Part shown: positions 42,960 to 51,777 of the stretch, one piece after another
How the letters are laid out: every line of letters starts with the position of its first letter
How positions within the stretch are numbered: position 1 is the first letter of the stretch
Source: Falsiroseomonas algicola
Lineage (GTDB): Bacteria > Pseudomonadota > Alphaproteobacteria > Acetobacterales > Acetobacteraceae
NCBI RefSeq assembly: GCF_011040385.1
Contig: NZ_JAAIKB010000009.1
Location: forward strand, 1-64,000
Length of the DNA stretch: 64,000 nt
Direction of reading: 5' to 3'
Position numbers and translations under genes: made by a program
Notes under the pieces: generated by a model
Database searches by the model: none
What the model saw: the letters and a program-made list of their open reading frames with translations, nothing else
What the model was told of the DNA's origin: nothing

Positions 42960-43983
42960 GGCCTTCCGCGCCGCGGTGATCCGCCGGCTGATGCGCGCCG
43001 ACCGCGCCCTGCTGGCCGGCATCGCCGCCTATCGCCGCCATCCCTTCGCGCGCGACCTGCCGGACCCGCCGGCGATCTGGTCGGAGGGTGACAGCCGCAT
43101 CCTGGATCACGCCCCGGGATCGGCCGGGCCCGTCGCGCTCTTCGTGCCCTCGCTCGTGAACCGGGCGCAGGTGCTGGACCTCATGCGCGGCCGGTCGATG
43201 ATGCGCTTCCTGGCGGGGCAGGGGGTGCGGCCGCTGCTGCTGGACTGGGGCTGGCCGGGAGCCGCGGAGCGCGACTTCTCGCTCACGGACTACATCGCCG
43301 GGCGGCTGGAACGCGCGCTGGTGGCGATGCCCGGGCCGGTGGTGCTGGTGGGCTACTGCATGGGCGGGCTGCTCGCCTTGGCGGCCGCGCTGCGCCGGCC
43401 GGACCGGGTCCGGGCACTCGGCCTGCTTGCCACGCCCTGGGATTTCCATCCCTCGGCGGAGGATGCCGAGCGTGCCCGCGCCGCGAGCGCCCTGCTGCCG
43501 GGGCTGGAGCCGCTGCTGCAGGCCACCGGCACGCTGCCGGTCGATGCCATCCAGACCCTCTTCGCCGGGCTCGACCCCTTCGGCATCCCGCAGAAATTCA
43601 GGGCCTTCGCGCGGCTCGACCCCGCCTCCGACCGCGCCGCGCAATTCGTGGCGCTGGAGGACTGGCTGAATGACGGCGTGCCGCTCGCCGCCCCCGTGGC
43701 GAGGGAGGCGCTGGGCGGCTGGTACGGCGCCAACACGCCGATGCGCGGCGCCTGGCGGGTGGCGGGCGCGGTGGTGGATCCCGGCGCGCTGGCGATGCCC
43801 GCCTTCTGCGCCATCCCGCATCGCGACCGCATCGTGCCGCCGGACAGCGCGCGGGCGCTGGCGGCGCGGCTGCCCCGGTCCACGGTGCACGAAGCCGCTT
43901 CCGGCCATATCGGCATGGCGGCCGGCGGCAATGCGGAAGCGGCGCTGTGGCGCCCGCTGCTGGAATGGCTGCGCAGCCTGTAG
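42736..43983 (+). CDS. Short PhaC-like PHA synthase (alpha/beta hydrolase)
   Basis: 415 residues with the synthase triad: Cys in the lipase-like box GYCMGGLLALAAAL, Asp in PHRDRIVPPDSARAL and His in AASGHIGMAAGG. The Cys nucleophile, in place of Ser, marks polyhydroxyalkanoate synthases. Usual class I proteins are about 570-600 residues and class III about 360, so this is a short type that may need the PhaE-like partner. The N-terminus PRPLPLHLMLGMGRG is like other short members. It overlaps the PhaE-like frame by 224 nt; a later start at 42991 is possible. It precedes phaA by 87 nt. Confidence 0.75.
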   Translation: MMAPEARHRRRGPRPLPLHLMLGMGRGMAAIGSAGLIPSPTGSPSWSGGWPISKAAQPEIARIGAALAAGNHRPEAFRAAVIRRLMRADRALLAGIAAYRRHPFARDLPDPPAIWSEGDSRILDHAPGSAGPVALFVPSLVNRAQVLDLMRGRSMMRFLAGQGVRPLLLDWGWPGAAERDFSLTDYIAGRLERALVAMPGPVVLVGYCMGGLLALAAALRRPDRVRALGLLATPWDFHPSAEDAERARAASALLPGLEPLLQATGTLPVDAIQTLFAGLDPFGIPQKFRAFARLDPASDRAAQFVALEDWLNDGVPLAAPVAREALGGWYGANTPMRGAWRVAGAVVDPGALAMPAFCAIPHRDRIVPPDSARALAARLPRSTVHEAASGHIGMAAGGNAEAALWRPLLEWLRSL

Positions 43984-44070
43984 CCGGGCCCGAAAGCTTG
44001 TAGCGGCGCCCCGCCCGTCCCACACTGCACCGCAATACCAGTCACGCTTCATCAAGGAGTCCCAGGACCC

Positions 44071-45246
44071 ATGACCGAGATCGTCATCGCCTCCGCCGCC
44101 CGCACGCCGGTGGGCTCCTTCAACGGCGCCTTTGCCAGCCTCTCCGCCCATGCCCTCGGCACCGTCGCCATCCAGGCGGCGCTCACCCGCGCCGGCGTGA
44201 AGCCGGAGGAGGTGGATGAGGTGATCCTGGGCCAGGTGCTGCCCGCCGGCGCCGGCCAGAACCCCGCCCGCCAGGCCGCGGTGGCCGCCGGCATCCCGGT
44301 GGAGCGCACCGCCTTCGGGATCAACCAGCTCTGCGGCTCCGGCCTGCGCAGCGTGGCGCTGGCCGCGCAGCAGATCGCCTGCGGCGATGCCGCCATCGTC
44401 GTTGCCGGCGGCATGGAGAGCATGACCCAGGCCCCCCACTGCGCCCAGCTTCGCGCCGGCCAGAAGATGGGCGGGCTGGAACTGGTGGACACCATGCTGA
44501 AGGACGGCCTCTGGGACGCCTTCCAGGGCTACCACATGGGCAATACGGCCGAGAACGTCGCGCAGAAGTACCAGCTGACGCGGCAGGAGCAGGACGAATT
44601 CGCCGCCGCCAGCCAGCGCAAGGCCGGTGAGGCGATGAAGGCCGGCCGCTTCAAGGACGAGATCGTCCCCGTCACGGTGAAGGGCCGCAAGGGCGACACC
44701 GTGATCAGCGAGGATGAGTACCCGAAGCCCGAGACCACGATGGAGATCCTGGCCAAGCTCCGCCCGGCCTTCTCGAAGGACGGCACCGTCACCGCCGGCA
44801 ATGCGTCCGGCATCAATGACGGCGCGGCCGCGATCGTCGTGATGTCGGCGGCCGAGGCCGCGAAGCGCGGCGTGGCGCCCATGGCGCGCATCGTCAGCTG
44901 GGCCACGGCGGGCGTCGATCCCTCCATCATGGGCACGGGCCCGATCCCGGCCAGCCGCAAGGCGCTGCAGAAGGCGGGCTGGTCGATCGACACGCTCGAC
45001 CTGATCGAGGCCAATGAGGCCTTCGCCGCGCAGGCCTGCGCGGTGAACAAGGACCTCGGCTGGGATCCTTCCAAGGTGAACGTGAATGGCGGCGCCATCG
45101 CGCTCGGCCATCCCATCGGCGCCTCGGGCGCCCGCGTGCTGAACACCCTGCTGTTCGAGATGCAGCGCCGCGGCGCCAAGCGCGGCCTCGCCACGCTCTG
45201 CATCGGCGGCGGCATGGGCGTCGCGATGTGTGTCGAGCGCGCCTGA
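44071..45246 (+). CDS. phaA: Acetyl-CoA acetyltransferase (beta-ketothiolase)
   Basis: 391 residues, a complete biosynthetic-type thiolase. The nucleophile Cys is in [16 protein letters not shown] (about residue 90), the oxyanion and substrate loops are [11 protein letters not shown] and [12 protein letters not shown], the His is in [18 protein letters not shown], and the second Cys is in TLCIGGGMG. It condenses two acetyl-CoA to acetoacetyl-CoA, the first PHB step. It stands downstream of the PhaEC-like genes and the PhaR regulator, with phaB 8.7 kb away. A terminator follows. Confidence 0.96.
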   Translation: MTEIVIASAARTPVGSFNGAFASLSAHALGTVAIQAALTRAGVKPEEVDEVILGQVLPAGAGQNPARQAAVAAGIPVERTAFGINQLCGSGLRSVALAAQQIACGDAAIVVAGGMESMTQAPHCAQLRAGQKMGGLELVDTMLKDGLWDAFQGYHMGNTAENVAQKYQLTRQEQDEFAAASQRKAGEAMKAGRFKDEIVPVTVKGRKGDTVISEDEYPKPETTMEILAKLRPAFSKDGTVTAGNASGINDGAAAIVVMSAAEAAKRGVAPMARIVSWATAGVDPSIMGTGPIPASRKALQKAGWSIDTLDLIEANEAFAAQACAVNKDLGWDPSKVNVNGGAIALGHPIGASGARVLNTLLFEMQRRGAKRGLATLCIGGGMGVAMCVERA

Positions 45247-45272
45247 CGCCTTGACCGGCTGACTGAACGGAA

Positions 45273-45303
45273 GGGGCCGCGTCCGCCAGGGCGCGGCCCT
45301 TTT
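45273..45303 (+). terminator. Intrinsic terminator after phaA
   Basis: GGGCCGCG (45274-45281) pairs over 8 bp with CGCGGCCC (45292-45299), the loop is 10 nt, and TTTT follows at 45300-45303. It lies 27 nt after the phaA stop and should end the PhaE-PhaC-phaA transcript. Confidence 0.8.
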
Positions 45304-45387
45304 CGTTGCGCGGTGTTTCACGCCCCCTGGACGGCGGCCTCGTGGTGAAACGATGCTGACCAGGAAGAATCCCGGGGGCTGCTGGCG

Positions 45388-47883
45388 ATGGCGCTGTTTC
45401 TAATCCGGCCGCTCTCCGGCGCGCCGCTGGTGCAGGCCGGCACCGCCGGTGCCGATGACTTCCTGCTGCGGGATCCCGCGAACCTGCTGGTGCCCGGCCT
45501 TTCGCAGGATGCAGCCGGCGGCTTCGACACGCTCCGCATCCGCGTCACCGGCGGGCTCACCCTGGCCGACAACGCCTTCGCAGGGCTTTCGGGGTTCGAG
45601 CGGATGGTGGTGCATGCCGCCGGTCCCGTCTCCCTGACGCTCGGCGCGGAGGCGCGCTCGGCCCTCGGCGCCGCACCGATCGTCACCGTGGCCTCCGGCG
45701 CTCCGAGCCTCGCGGTGGAGGCCTCCGGCTTCGCCGGCGCGCTTCGTCTGGTCGGCCGCGGCGGCAATGACCTGCTGCGCGGCGGCGCTGGCAGTGACGA
45801 GATCAGCGGCGGCGCGGGTGACGATACGCTGTCCGGCGGCGGCGGGCGGGACCGCTTGAATGGCGGCGCCGGCGCCGATGTCTTCGCCATCGGGCCCGAG
45901 GCCGGATCGACGCTGGTCAATGATTTCGGCAACGGCGCGGACCGGCTGGACCTCAGCGCCTTCGGCATCATGGATTTCGCCGGCGCCATGGCCGCGGCCC
46001 GCCAGGTCGGGACCACGGTGCGCTTCGACCTGGCCGGCGGCGTCACGGTGACGCTGCGCCAGACGCAGCTTTCCAGCCTGGACGCCGCCGACTTCCTCTA
46101 TGCCGCCCCCGCGACGCCGATCAGCATCACGGAGGACCGGAGCTACACCGGCGCCGATGGCGTGGCGGCGGGCGAGGCGGGCGAATCCATGTCCCTGCTG
46201 CTCTATGGCGCCGCGGACCTCGTCACGGGCGGCACCGCGGCGGACAGCGTGGCCCGCACCGGTACCGTCGCCGGCGGCGATGGCGCGGCCGGGGCGAGTG
46301 GCAGCGCCGGCGCGGCAGGCGACGACACGCTGGTGCTGGGCACGCCCCTCGACACCCGCACCACCGCCGATGGCGCGGATGGCACGGCCGGCCAGGCCGG
46401 CGGGATGGGCGGGGAGGCGACGGCGACGGTGGATGACGTCGGCGCGCGTCTCGGCATCCTAGGCATGACGCAGGACCCTGCGTCGCTCACCATCGTCGCT
46501 GCGGGCGGTGCCGGTGGCGCGGGCGGCGCCGGCGGCGCGGGCGGTGCCTCGGCCTTCGAGGAAGACCTGGACATCCTCGATGCCGGAAGCGCCGTGGTGG
46601 ATGGCGTGGCCCACGCGGCCGGCCAGGGCGGCGCGGGCGGGGCCGGCGGCGCGGGAGGCTCGGGCGGCCGGGCCACGGCGCTGCTGACGGATTACATCGG
46701 CGACCATACGGCGGCGATGCAGCAGGCGCTCACGGTGCGCGTGCTGGCCGGCGATGGCGGCGCGGGTGGTGCCGGCGGCACCGGCGGCGATGGCGCCTTC
46801 TATGCCGACCTCGCCGGGGCGCGGGATGGCGGGGAAGGCGGCGCGGGCGGTGCCGGCGGCGCGGGCGGCGATGCGGTGGCGCGGCTGCTCGGCCTGCAGG
46901 GCGGCGTGGCACCCGACGTGGACTGGACGCTGGTCGCCCATGCCGTGGGCGGTGCCGGTGGCGCGGGCGGCGCCGGCGGCGCGCCGGGCCTCAATCGCAG
47001 CAGCTTCACCGAACAGCCGGCCGCCGGCGACGCCGTCACCACCATCGAGGAAGGCCCCGACATCGGTGGCAATGGCGGCACGGGCGGCGCGGGCGGGAAC
47101 GCCACGGCGGAAATCTCCGGCGCCACCATCGCCACCCCCGATGTGGTGGAGACGCTGGTCCGGCTGGAGGCCGCGGCAACCGGCGGCGCGGGTGGCGCAG
47201 GTGGCGCGGGCAGCACGGAGATCGGCGAGGATGGCGTCGCGGATGGCGGCGACATCACCACCACGACCCATGCCGGCGTGGCCGGGCTGGATGGCGCGGC
47301 GGGCGCCCGGGGCGACGCCACCATCATCATGCGGGACAACACGATCCTGACCGGGGATGGCCGCGACATCGTGCAGGTCGCCACCTTCTTCGACGGCGCC
47401 ACCCACAGCCTGGTCTTCGAGGGCAACCGCTTCGAGGGGGGCGCGGACCATGACAGCCTCGACCTCTCCGCCGTCTATGGCGGCTTCGGCGCCACGGTGG
47501 ATGTGGCGGCGGGCACCCTCTCGCTCGGCGGCGGCGGCGCCAATGTCATGCTGGGATTCGAGGATTTCGTCGGCACCGAGAGCGCGGACCGCTTCATCGA
47601 TGGCGCGTCGGAGCAGGTCTATTTCGGCGGCAGCGGCGCGGATGTCTTCGTCTTCGCTCCCGGCCACGGCCAGGACAGCATCAAGGACTTCACGCAGGGA
47701 CAGGACCTGATCGACCTGACCGCCTTCGGCTATGCGGATTTCAGCGCGGTGCAGGCGCTGCTGGGCTACTCGCCGCCGGGCGATCCCTACCCCTATGCCG
47801 TGGTGACCACCTCGGGCGGGACGGGAATCAGCCTCAGCTTCGCGGTGGATACGGTGCTGACCGCGGCCGATTTCATCCTGTAG
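45388..47883 (+). CDS. RTX-type calcium-binding protein with PGRS-like Gly-Ala tracts
   Basis: 831 residues without a classical signal peptide. Residues 125-172 hold RTX nonapeptides (GGNDLLRGGAGSDEISGGAGDDTLSGGGGRD), and C-terminal modules such as FGGSGADVFVFAPGHGQDSIKDF recall the ends of type I-secreted proteins. Between them, about residues 300-640, seven GGAGGAGGAGG-like tracts alternate with segments of 40-60 residues rich in beta strands (LTIVAAGG, LTVRVLAGD, VDWTLVAHAVGG). The alternating pattern resembles mycobacterial PGRS proteins. It is probably secreted and bound by calcium; no type I exporter is nearby. Confidence 0.82.
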   Translation: MALFLIRPLSGAPLVQAGTAGADDFLLRDPANLLVPGLSQDAAGGFDTLRIRVTGGLTLADNAFAGLSGFERMVVHAAGPVSLTLGAEARSALGAAPIVTVASGAPSLAVEASGFAGALRLVGRGGNDLLRGGAGSDEISGGAGDDTLSGGGGRDRLNGGAGADVFAIGPEAGSTLVNDFGNGADRLDLSAFGIMDFAGAMAAARQVGTTVRFDLAGGVTVTLRQTQLSSLDAADFLYAAPATPISITEDRSYTGADGVAAGEAGESMSLLLYGAADLVTGGTAADSVARTGTVAGGDGAAGASGSAGAAGDDTLVLGTPLDTRTTADGADGTAGQAGGMGGEATATVDDVGARLGILGMTQDPASLTIVAAGGAGGAGGAGGAGGASAFEEDLDILDAGSAVVDGVAHAAGQGGAGGAGGAGGSGGRATALLTDYIGDHTAAMQQALTVRVLAGDGGAGGAGGTGGDGAFYADLAGARDGGEGGAGGAGGAGGDAVARLLGLQGGVAPDVDWTLVAHAVGGAGGAGGAGGAPGLNRSSFTEQPAAGDAVTTIEEGPDIGGNGGTGGAGGNATAEISGATIATPDVVETLVRLEAAATGGAGGAGGAGSTEIGEDGVADGGDITTTTHAGVAGLDGAAGARGDATIIMRDNTILTGDGRDIVQVATFFDGATHSLVFEGNRFEGGADHDSLDLSAVYGGFGATVDVAAGTLSLGGGGANVMLGFEDFVGTESADRFIDGASEQVYFGGSGADVFVFAPGHGQDSIKDFTQGQDLIDLTAFGYADFSAVQALLGYSPPGDPYPYAVVTTSGGTGISLSFAVDTVLTAADFIL

Positions 47884-47901
47884 GGCGGGGCCGCCCGCGC
47901 C

Positions 47902-48525
47902 CTACATGTTCAGCAGCGCGTCGATGTCGTCCTGGCCGAGGTCGCCGCCACTCGGCTTCTCCACGGTGCGCATGGCGGTGGCGATCTGCAGCGTCGGCTT
48001 GGCCGGGTCCTTCCCGGTGCCGTCGGGGATCATCGAATCCAGCATGGTCTCGACCTGCTGCAGGTGCTGGATGGCGCGGCGGATGCGCTGGCCGGTCACG
48101 TCCTGGAAGCTGCAGGCCTCGAAGATCGAATTCACGCGGGCCGCGATGGCGGCGACGGCGCTGGCGTCCTGGCCACCGCCCGCCACCCAGTCCTGGATCG
48201 CCTCGGCGGCTTCCATGATGGTGTTGGCCGCGGCCTCCGTGGCCTGCACCACCGCTTCCAGCTCCAGCCCGCTGTTGCGGGTGGCGGCGGCGGGGACCGC
48301 GACCAGCTGGGCGATCTGTTCCTGGATGCGGGCGAGTTCGCTGGTCATGCGCGTCTCGCCCATGTCGGCGATCTCCACGCTGGCATGCAACTCCGCCGAA
48401 AGCTCCGCGATCCGACGGTCCACGAAGCTGTGGAGGGCGGAGAGTGCGGGGTCGAGTTCCGCCCGCAGGGCTGCGCGGATGGCGGCCTCCGAGGTCGTGG
48501 CGCCCGGGTCGATCGTCATGGACAT
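47902..48525 (-). CDS. cheZ: CheZ-like protein phosphatase
   Basis: 207 residues, mainly helical. The CheZ active segment EACSFQDVTGQRIRRAIQHL includes the Asp and Gln (QDxTGQ) that act on phospho-CheY, and the C-terminus ends LGQDDIDALLNM, resembling the CheY-binding tail. The family is rare in alphaproteobacteria, where annotations often read as protein phosphatase CheZ. No chemotaxis gene is adjacent, so it is an orphan. It converges on the RTX gene 18 nt away. Confidence 0.8.
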   Translation of the reverse strand: MSMTIDPGATTSEAAIRAALRAELDPALSALHSFVDRRIAELSAELHASVEIADMGETRMTSELARIQEQIAQLVAVPAAATRNSGLELEAVVQATEAAANTIMEAAEAIQDWVAGGGQDASAVAAIAARVNSIFEACSFQDVTGQRIRRAIQHLQQVETMLDSMIPDGTGKDPAKPTLQIATAMRTVEKPSGGDLGQDDIDALLNM

Positions 48526-48642
48526 GCAGCGTCATCCTCGTCGCGCCGATCCTCACCAACGGTGGCGCGGTCCGGCAGGAATGACATGGCGGAGTGAACA
48601 ACCCGTTGCCGGGCGTCGAAAGTGGTGAGGTCCTGGGATGGC

Positions 48643-49389
48643 CTACACGGCCACGGGCGCCAGCACGCGGCGGCGCAGCGCGACGGCGCCCGCCGGCATG
48701 CCGGAGAACAGATCCTTCTCCGCCTCGACGATCGCCACGCCGGCGAGGCGCGGGCAGACCGTGCGGCCGGCGCGTTCCACCGCCGGCGCCGCAGCCCGCA
48801 GCAGCCGCAGCCCGTAGGGCGGCAGGAAGAGCGCGGCATCCCGGGTTTCCACCCGGAAGAGGTGCCGGGCGAGAAGCCGCGACAACTGGCCGCTGGAATA
48901 GGGCTGGCCATGGCCGAAGGGCGTGCGTTCCAGCTGCGCCCAGAGGCCGAGCCGGTTCGGCACCACGATGATCAGCCTTCCGTCGTCGCGCAGCACCCGC
49001 CAGGCTTCCCGCAGCAGGCGCCGCGCATTCTCGGCGGCCTCCAGCCCATGCACGAGCAGGATGCGGTCGATGCTGGCATCCGCGAAGGGAAGCGCCTCCT
49101 CCTCCGCCACCACAGCGGCGGAGGGGCGGGCGGCGCCCGGCCAGGGGCCGGGCATCACGGGCGGCCAGGGGGCGACGGGATGGTGGGCATGCGCGGGGGT
49201 CAATGCGATGCAGGCCCGCGCCTGCCCCTGCCACAGGCCGAGATAGGGCGCGGCGTGACCGATGCCGAGCACCGTCATGCCCGACAGCGCCGGCCACAGC
49301 CCCGCCAGGCGCGCACGGACCAGCCGCGCCGCCGCTTCTCCGCCGGGGGAGGCGTAGAACGCCTCCAGGGCATGGACCTCGGTCGTCAT
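48643..49389 (-). CDS. SAM-dependent methyltransferase, type 11
   Basis: 248 residues. The glycine motif is altered to VLGIGHAAPYL, but the core EEALPFADASIDRILLVHGLEAAENARRLLREAWRVLRDDGRLIIVVPNRLGLWAQ is a class I methyltransferase of the type 11 group. The gene diverges from glyoxalase II (gloB) by 65 nt, a neighbourhood I recall in other alphaproteobacteria. Substrate unknown. Confidence 0.85.
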   Translation of the reverse strand: MTTEVHALEAFYASPGGEAAARLVRARLAGLWPALSGMTVLGIGHAAPYLGLWQGQARACIALTPAHAHHPVAPWPPVMPGPWPGAARPSAAVVAEEEALPFADASIDRILLVHGLEAAENARRLLREAWRVLRDDGRLIIVVPNRLGLWAQLERTPFGHGQPYSSGQLSRLLARHLFRVETRDAALFLPPYGLRLLRAAAPAVERAGRTVCPRLAGVAIVEAEKDLFSGMPAGAVALRRRVLAPVAV

Positions 49390-49454
49390 GCCGGGGATAT
49401 AGGGGCAGAAGCCCCCGGTTTGGACGGGGGCATTGGACCGGGAGCCGGATTGCC

Positions 49455-50189
49455 ATGTCGGTCAAGGTTGAGGCGGTCCCCTGCCTCGAGGACAACTACC
49501 TCTGGCTGCTCAAGGATGGCCCGACGGGCGCCATCGGCATCTGCGACCCCGGCGAGGCCGGGCCCGCCATCGCGGCGGTGGAGGCGGCGGGCGGGACGCT
49601 CGATGCCATCTTCCTGACCCACCATCACGGCGACCACATCAACGGGGTGGAGGAGTTGCGCGCCCGCTACCCGCAGGCGCGCGTCATCGGCGGCAAGCCG
49701 GACCTGCACCGCCTGCCGAAGCTGGACGAGGCGGTGGGCGAGGGTGACGAGGTGGTGTTCGGCGCCGCCCGCGCCGCGGTCATGCACCTGCCCGGCCATA
49801 CCACCGGCCACATCGCCTTCCACTTCGCCGCCGACCATTTCCTGCTGTGCGGCGACATCGTCTTCGCGCTGGGCTGCGGCCGGCCGCTGGAGGCCGGCGG
49901 CATGGAGGCGCTCTACAAGTCGTTCAGGCGACTCGCAAAACTGCCGCCCAACACGCGTTTCTGCTGCGGCCATGAATATACCGAGACCAATGCCCGCTTC
50001 GCCCTGACCATCGAGCCCGACAACAAGGCCCTGCGGGCGGAGGCCGAAGCGGCCGCGGCGCTGCGCGCGGCGGGGCGCCCGACCGTGCCCACCACGCTCG
50101 CCCAGGAACTGGCGGGCAATCCCTACTTCCGCGCCCGCGACCTGGCGGAGTTCACCGCCCGGCGGGAAGCCAAGAACCACTTCAGGTGA
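49455..50189 (+). CDS. gloB: Hydroxyacylglutathione hydrolase (glyoxalase II)
   Basis: 244 residues of metallo-beta-lactamase fold. The metal motif THHHGDHINGV is near residue 55, His is in MHLPGHTTGHIAFHF, Asp in LLCGDIVFALGCGRPLEG-like segment, and CCGHEYTETNARFAL completes the binuclear site. Glyoxalase II hydrolyses S-lactoylglutathione to lactate and glutathione. The start is the ATG 49455; more frame is open upstream but overlaps the divergent methyltransferase gene. It is followed by a glutathione transferase gene 10 nt later, consistent with glutathione metabolism. Confidence 0.95.
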   Translation: MSVKVEAVPCLEDNYLWLLKDGPTGAIGICDPGEAGPAIAAVEAAGGTLDAIFLTHHHGDHINGVEELRARYPQARVIGGKPDLHRLPKLDEAVGEGDEVVFGAARAAVMHLPGHTTGHIAFHFAADHFLLCGDIVFALGCGRPLEAGGMEALYKSFRRLAKLPPNTRFCCGHEYTETNARFALTIEPDNKALRAEAEAAAALRAAGRPTVPTTLAQELAGNPYFRARDLAEFTARREAKNHFR

Positions 50190-50199
50190 GGAACAGCCG

Positions 50200-50796
50200 G
50201 TGAAACTGCACTACGCCCCCGCCAGCCCCTTCGTCCGCAAGGTCCTGGCCTGTGCCATCCTGCGTGGCATCGACGGGCAGATCGAGACGGTCGCGACCGA
50301 CCCCCATGTCTCCCCTGCCCACCTGCTGCAGGACAACCCGCTCTCGAAGATCCCGGCCCTGGTGCTGGAGGATGGGCGTGCGGTCTATGACAGCCCGGTG
50401 ATCTGCGAATACCTGGACACGCTGGGCGAGGCAGCGCCGCTGTTCCCGCCCACCGGCAGCCCGGCGCGGCTGACGGTGCAGATCCGCCACGCGCTGGCGG
50501 ATGGCATCATGGATGCCGCCGTGGCGCGCCGCGGCCAGTCCGCCCATCCCCAGGACGAGGCCCGCGCCGCCTTCATCGCCCGCCAGAAGGCGGCGGTGGA
50601 GCGCGGCCTGGCGGTGCTGGAGGCGAGCCCGCCCGCGGGGCTCGGCGATGTCGGCTCCGTCGCCGTCGCCTGCGCGCTCGGCTACCTCGACTTCCGCTTC
50701 GGGCATGAGCCCTGGCGGGAAGCGCATCCGAAGCTGGCCGCCTGGTATGCGGAGGTCTCCGCCCACCCGGCCATGGCCCGCACCGCGCCGGGCTGA
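50200..50796 (+). CDS. Glutathione S-transferase
   Basis: 198 residues, short for the family. Starts with GTG 50200 after GAGGAA. The thioredoxin-like domain has KLHYAPASPFVRKVLACAILRG (Ser-Pro-Phe-Val at the glutathione loop), NPLSKIPALVLEDG and YDSPVICEYLDTLG; the helical domain follows to residue 198. It joins glutathione to an electrophile. It lies between gloB (10 nt) and the methyltransferase (3 nt), so the three are an operon of thiol detoxification. Confidence 0.92.
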   Translation: MKLHYAPASPFVRKVLACAILRGIDGQIETVATDPHVSPAHLLQDNPLSKIPALVLEDGRAVYDSPVICEYLDTLGEAAPLFPPTGSPARLTVQIRHALADGIMDAAVARRGQSAHPQDEARAAFIARQKAAVERGLAVLEASPPAGLGDVGSVAVACALGYLDFRFGHEPWREAHPKLAAWYAEVSAHPAMARTAPG

Positions 50797-50799
50797 GCG

Positions 50800-51408
50800 A
50801 TGAGCACCAGCCTCGCCTGGGACGAACGCTATGCCGGCGGCGACTTCCAGTTCGGGGAGGCGCCGAACCTCTACCTGGAAAGCCTCGCCCCCCGGCTGCG
50901 GCCGGGAATGCGGGCGCTGGCGCTGGGGGATGGGGAGGGGCGGAACGGCGCCTGGCTGGCGGGGCAGGGGCTGGCGGTGACGTCGCTCGACTGGTCGCCG
51001 GTCGGCTCCGCCAAGGCGGCCGCGCTGGCGGCCCGGCGGGGCATGGCGATGGACTGCGTCACGGCGGATGCCAGCGCCTGGGATTACCCGGAGGCCAGCT
51101 TCGACCTGGTCGCCTGGATCTACCTGCACCTGCCGCCGGCGGACCGTGCCGCGGCGGCGGCGGGCGTCGTCCGCACGCTGGCGCCGGGCGGGCTGCTCGC
51201 GCTGGAATGCTTCACCCCGGCCCAGCAGGGGCGGCGCAGCGGCGGCCCGAAGATGCCGGAACTGCTGTGGTCCCGCGCCATCGTGGAGGATCTGTTTGGC
51301 GCGCTGGAGGTGCTGGAACTGCTGGAAGGCACCGTTCGCCTCGATGAGGGCCCACGCCACCAGGGGCCGGCCGAGGTGGTGCGCGCCTTGTTGCGGAAGC
51401 CATCCTGA
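50800..51408 (+). CDS. SAM-dependent methyltransferase, TehB/thiopurine-like
   Basis: 202 residues. WDERYAGGDFQFGEAPNLYL is the N-terminal block of TehB-like methyltransferases, RALALGDGEGRNGAWLAGQGLAVTSLDWSPVGSAKA the SAM site (Gly-Glu-Gly-Arg-Asn), and FDLVAWIYLHLPPADRAAA the core. It starts 3 nt after the GST stop. Relatives methylate small thiols, tellurite or other xenobiotics, fitting the upstream detoxification genes. The following 150 nt before the small gene at 51559 has no visible gene, only a short GC hairpin. Confidence 0.85.
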   Translation: MSTSLAWDERYAGGDFQFGEAPNLYLESLAPRLRPGMRALALGDGEGRNGAWLAGQGLAVTSLDWSPVGSAKAAALAARRGMAMDCVTADASAWDYPEASFDLVAWIYLHLPPADRAAAAAGVVRTLAPGGLLALECFTPAQQGRRSGGPKMPELLWSRAIVEDLFGALEVLELLEGTVRLDEGPRHQGPAEVVRALLRKPS

Positions 51409-51558
51409 CGCGGCCAGCAACTGACTTTGTCGTGAAGCGTCGCCGCCGCCGGACCGTTAACAGGTTTGTTGCGGAGGGTCGGGCAATTGATGTCTGCGCG
51501 GATGATCCGCGCCGCACCGGAATAGCCGGGCGGGACTGGCGACGGACAGGAGGTTGCG

Positions 51559-51762
51559 GTGGCGAAGCAGGAAGCGATGGGCGTTGGCGGGGCGCTCTGT
51601 GAACCGGTGGCGGTCGGCATGGGGGCCGAGGGCTTCAGCATCGACCTGGTGACGCAGGCTGGCGAACGCCTGATGTTGCGGATGGATGAGATCTCGGCCG
51701 GCCAGCTGGCCGCGCTGGTCAGCGCCTGCCTGGCGAAGCGCGGAACGGCGCTGGCGGCCTGA
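51559..51762 (+). CDS. Small hypothetical protein
   Basis: 67 residues starting GTG 51559 after a good AGGAGG at 51549-51554. The segment FSIDLVTQAGERLMLRMDEISAGQLAALVSACLAKRG looks like a small strand-helix protein. It ends 15 nt before the stop of the convergent exporter. Not recognised; coding status rests on the ribosome site and composition. Confidence 0.5.
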   Translation: MAKQEAMGVGGALCEPVAVGMGAEGFSIDLVTQAGERLMLRMDEISAGQLAALVSACLAKRGTALAA

Positions 51763-51777
51763 TCTTCCGGGCCTGAT

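Noticed and set aside
46490-47230. CRISPR-like or microsatellite array from the GGCGGC repeats
   Set aside because: The repeats are codons for Gly-Gly-Ala in an intact frame; spacers are not unique units of constant size.
46459-47667. Minus-strand frame of 402 codons within the RTX gene
   Set aside because: It mirrors the GGC-GGC repeats; the plus strand has RTX motifs in frame throughout.
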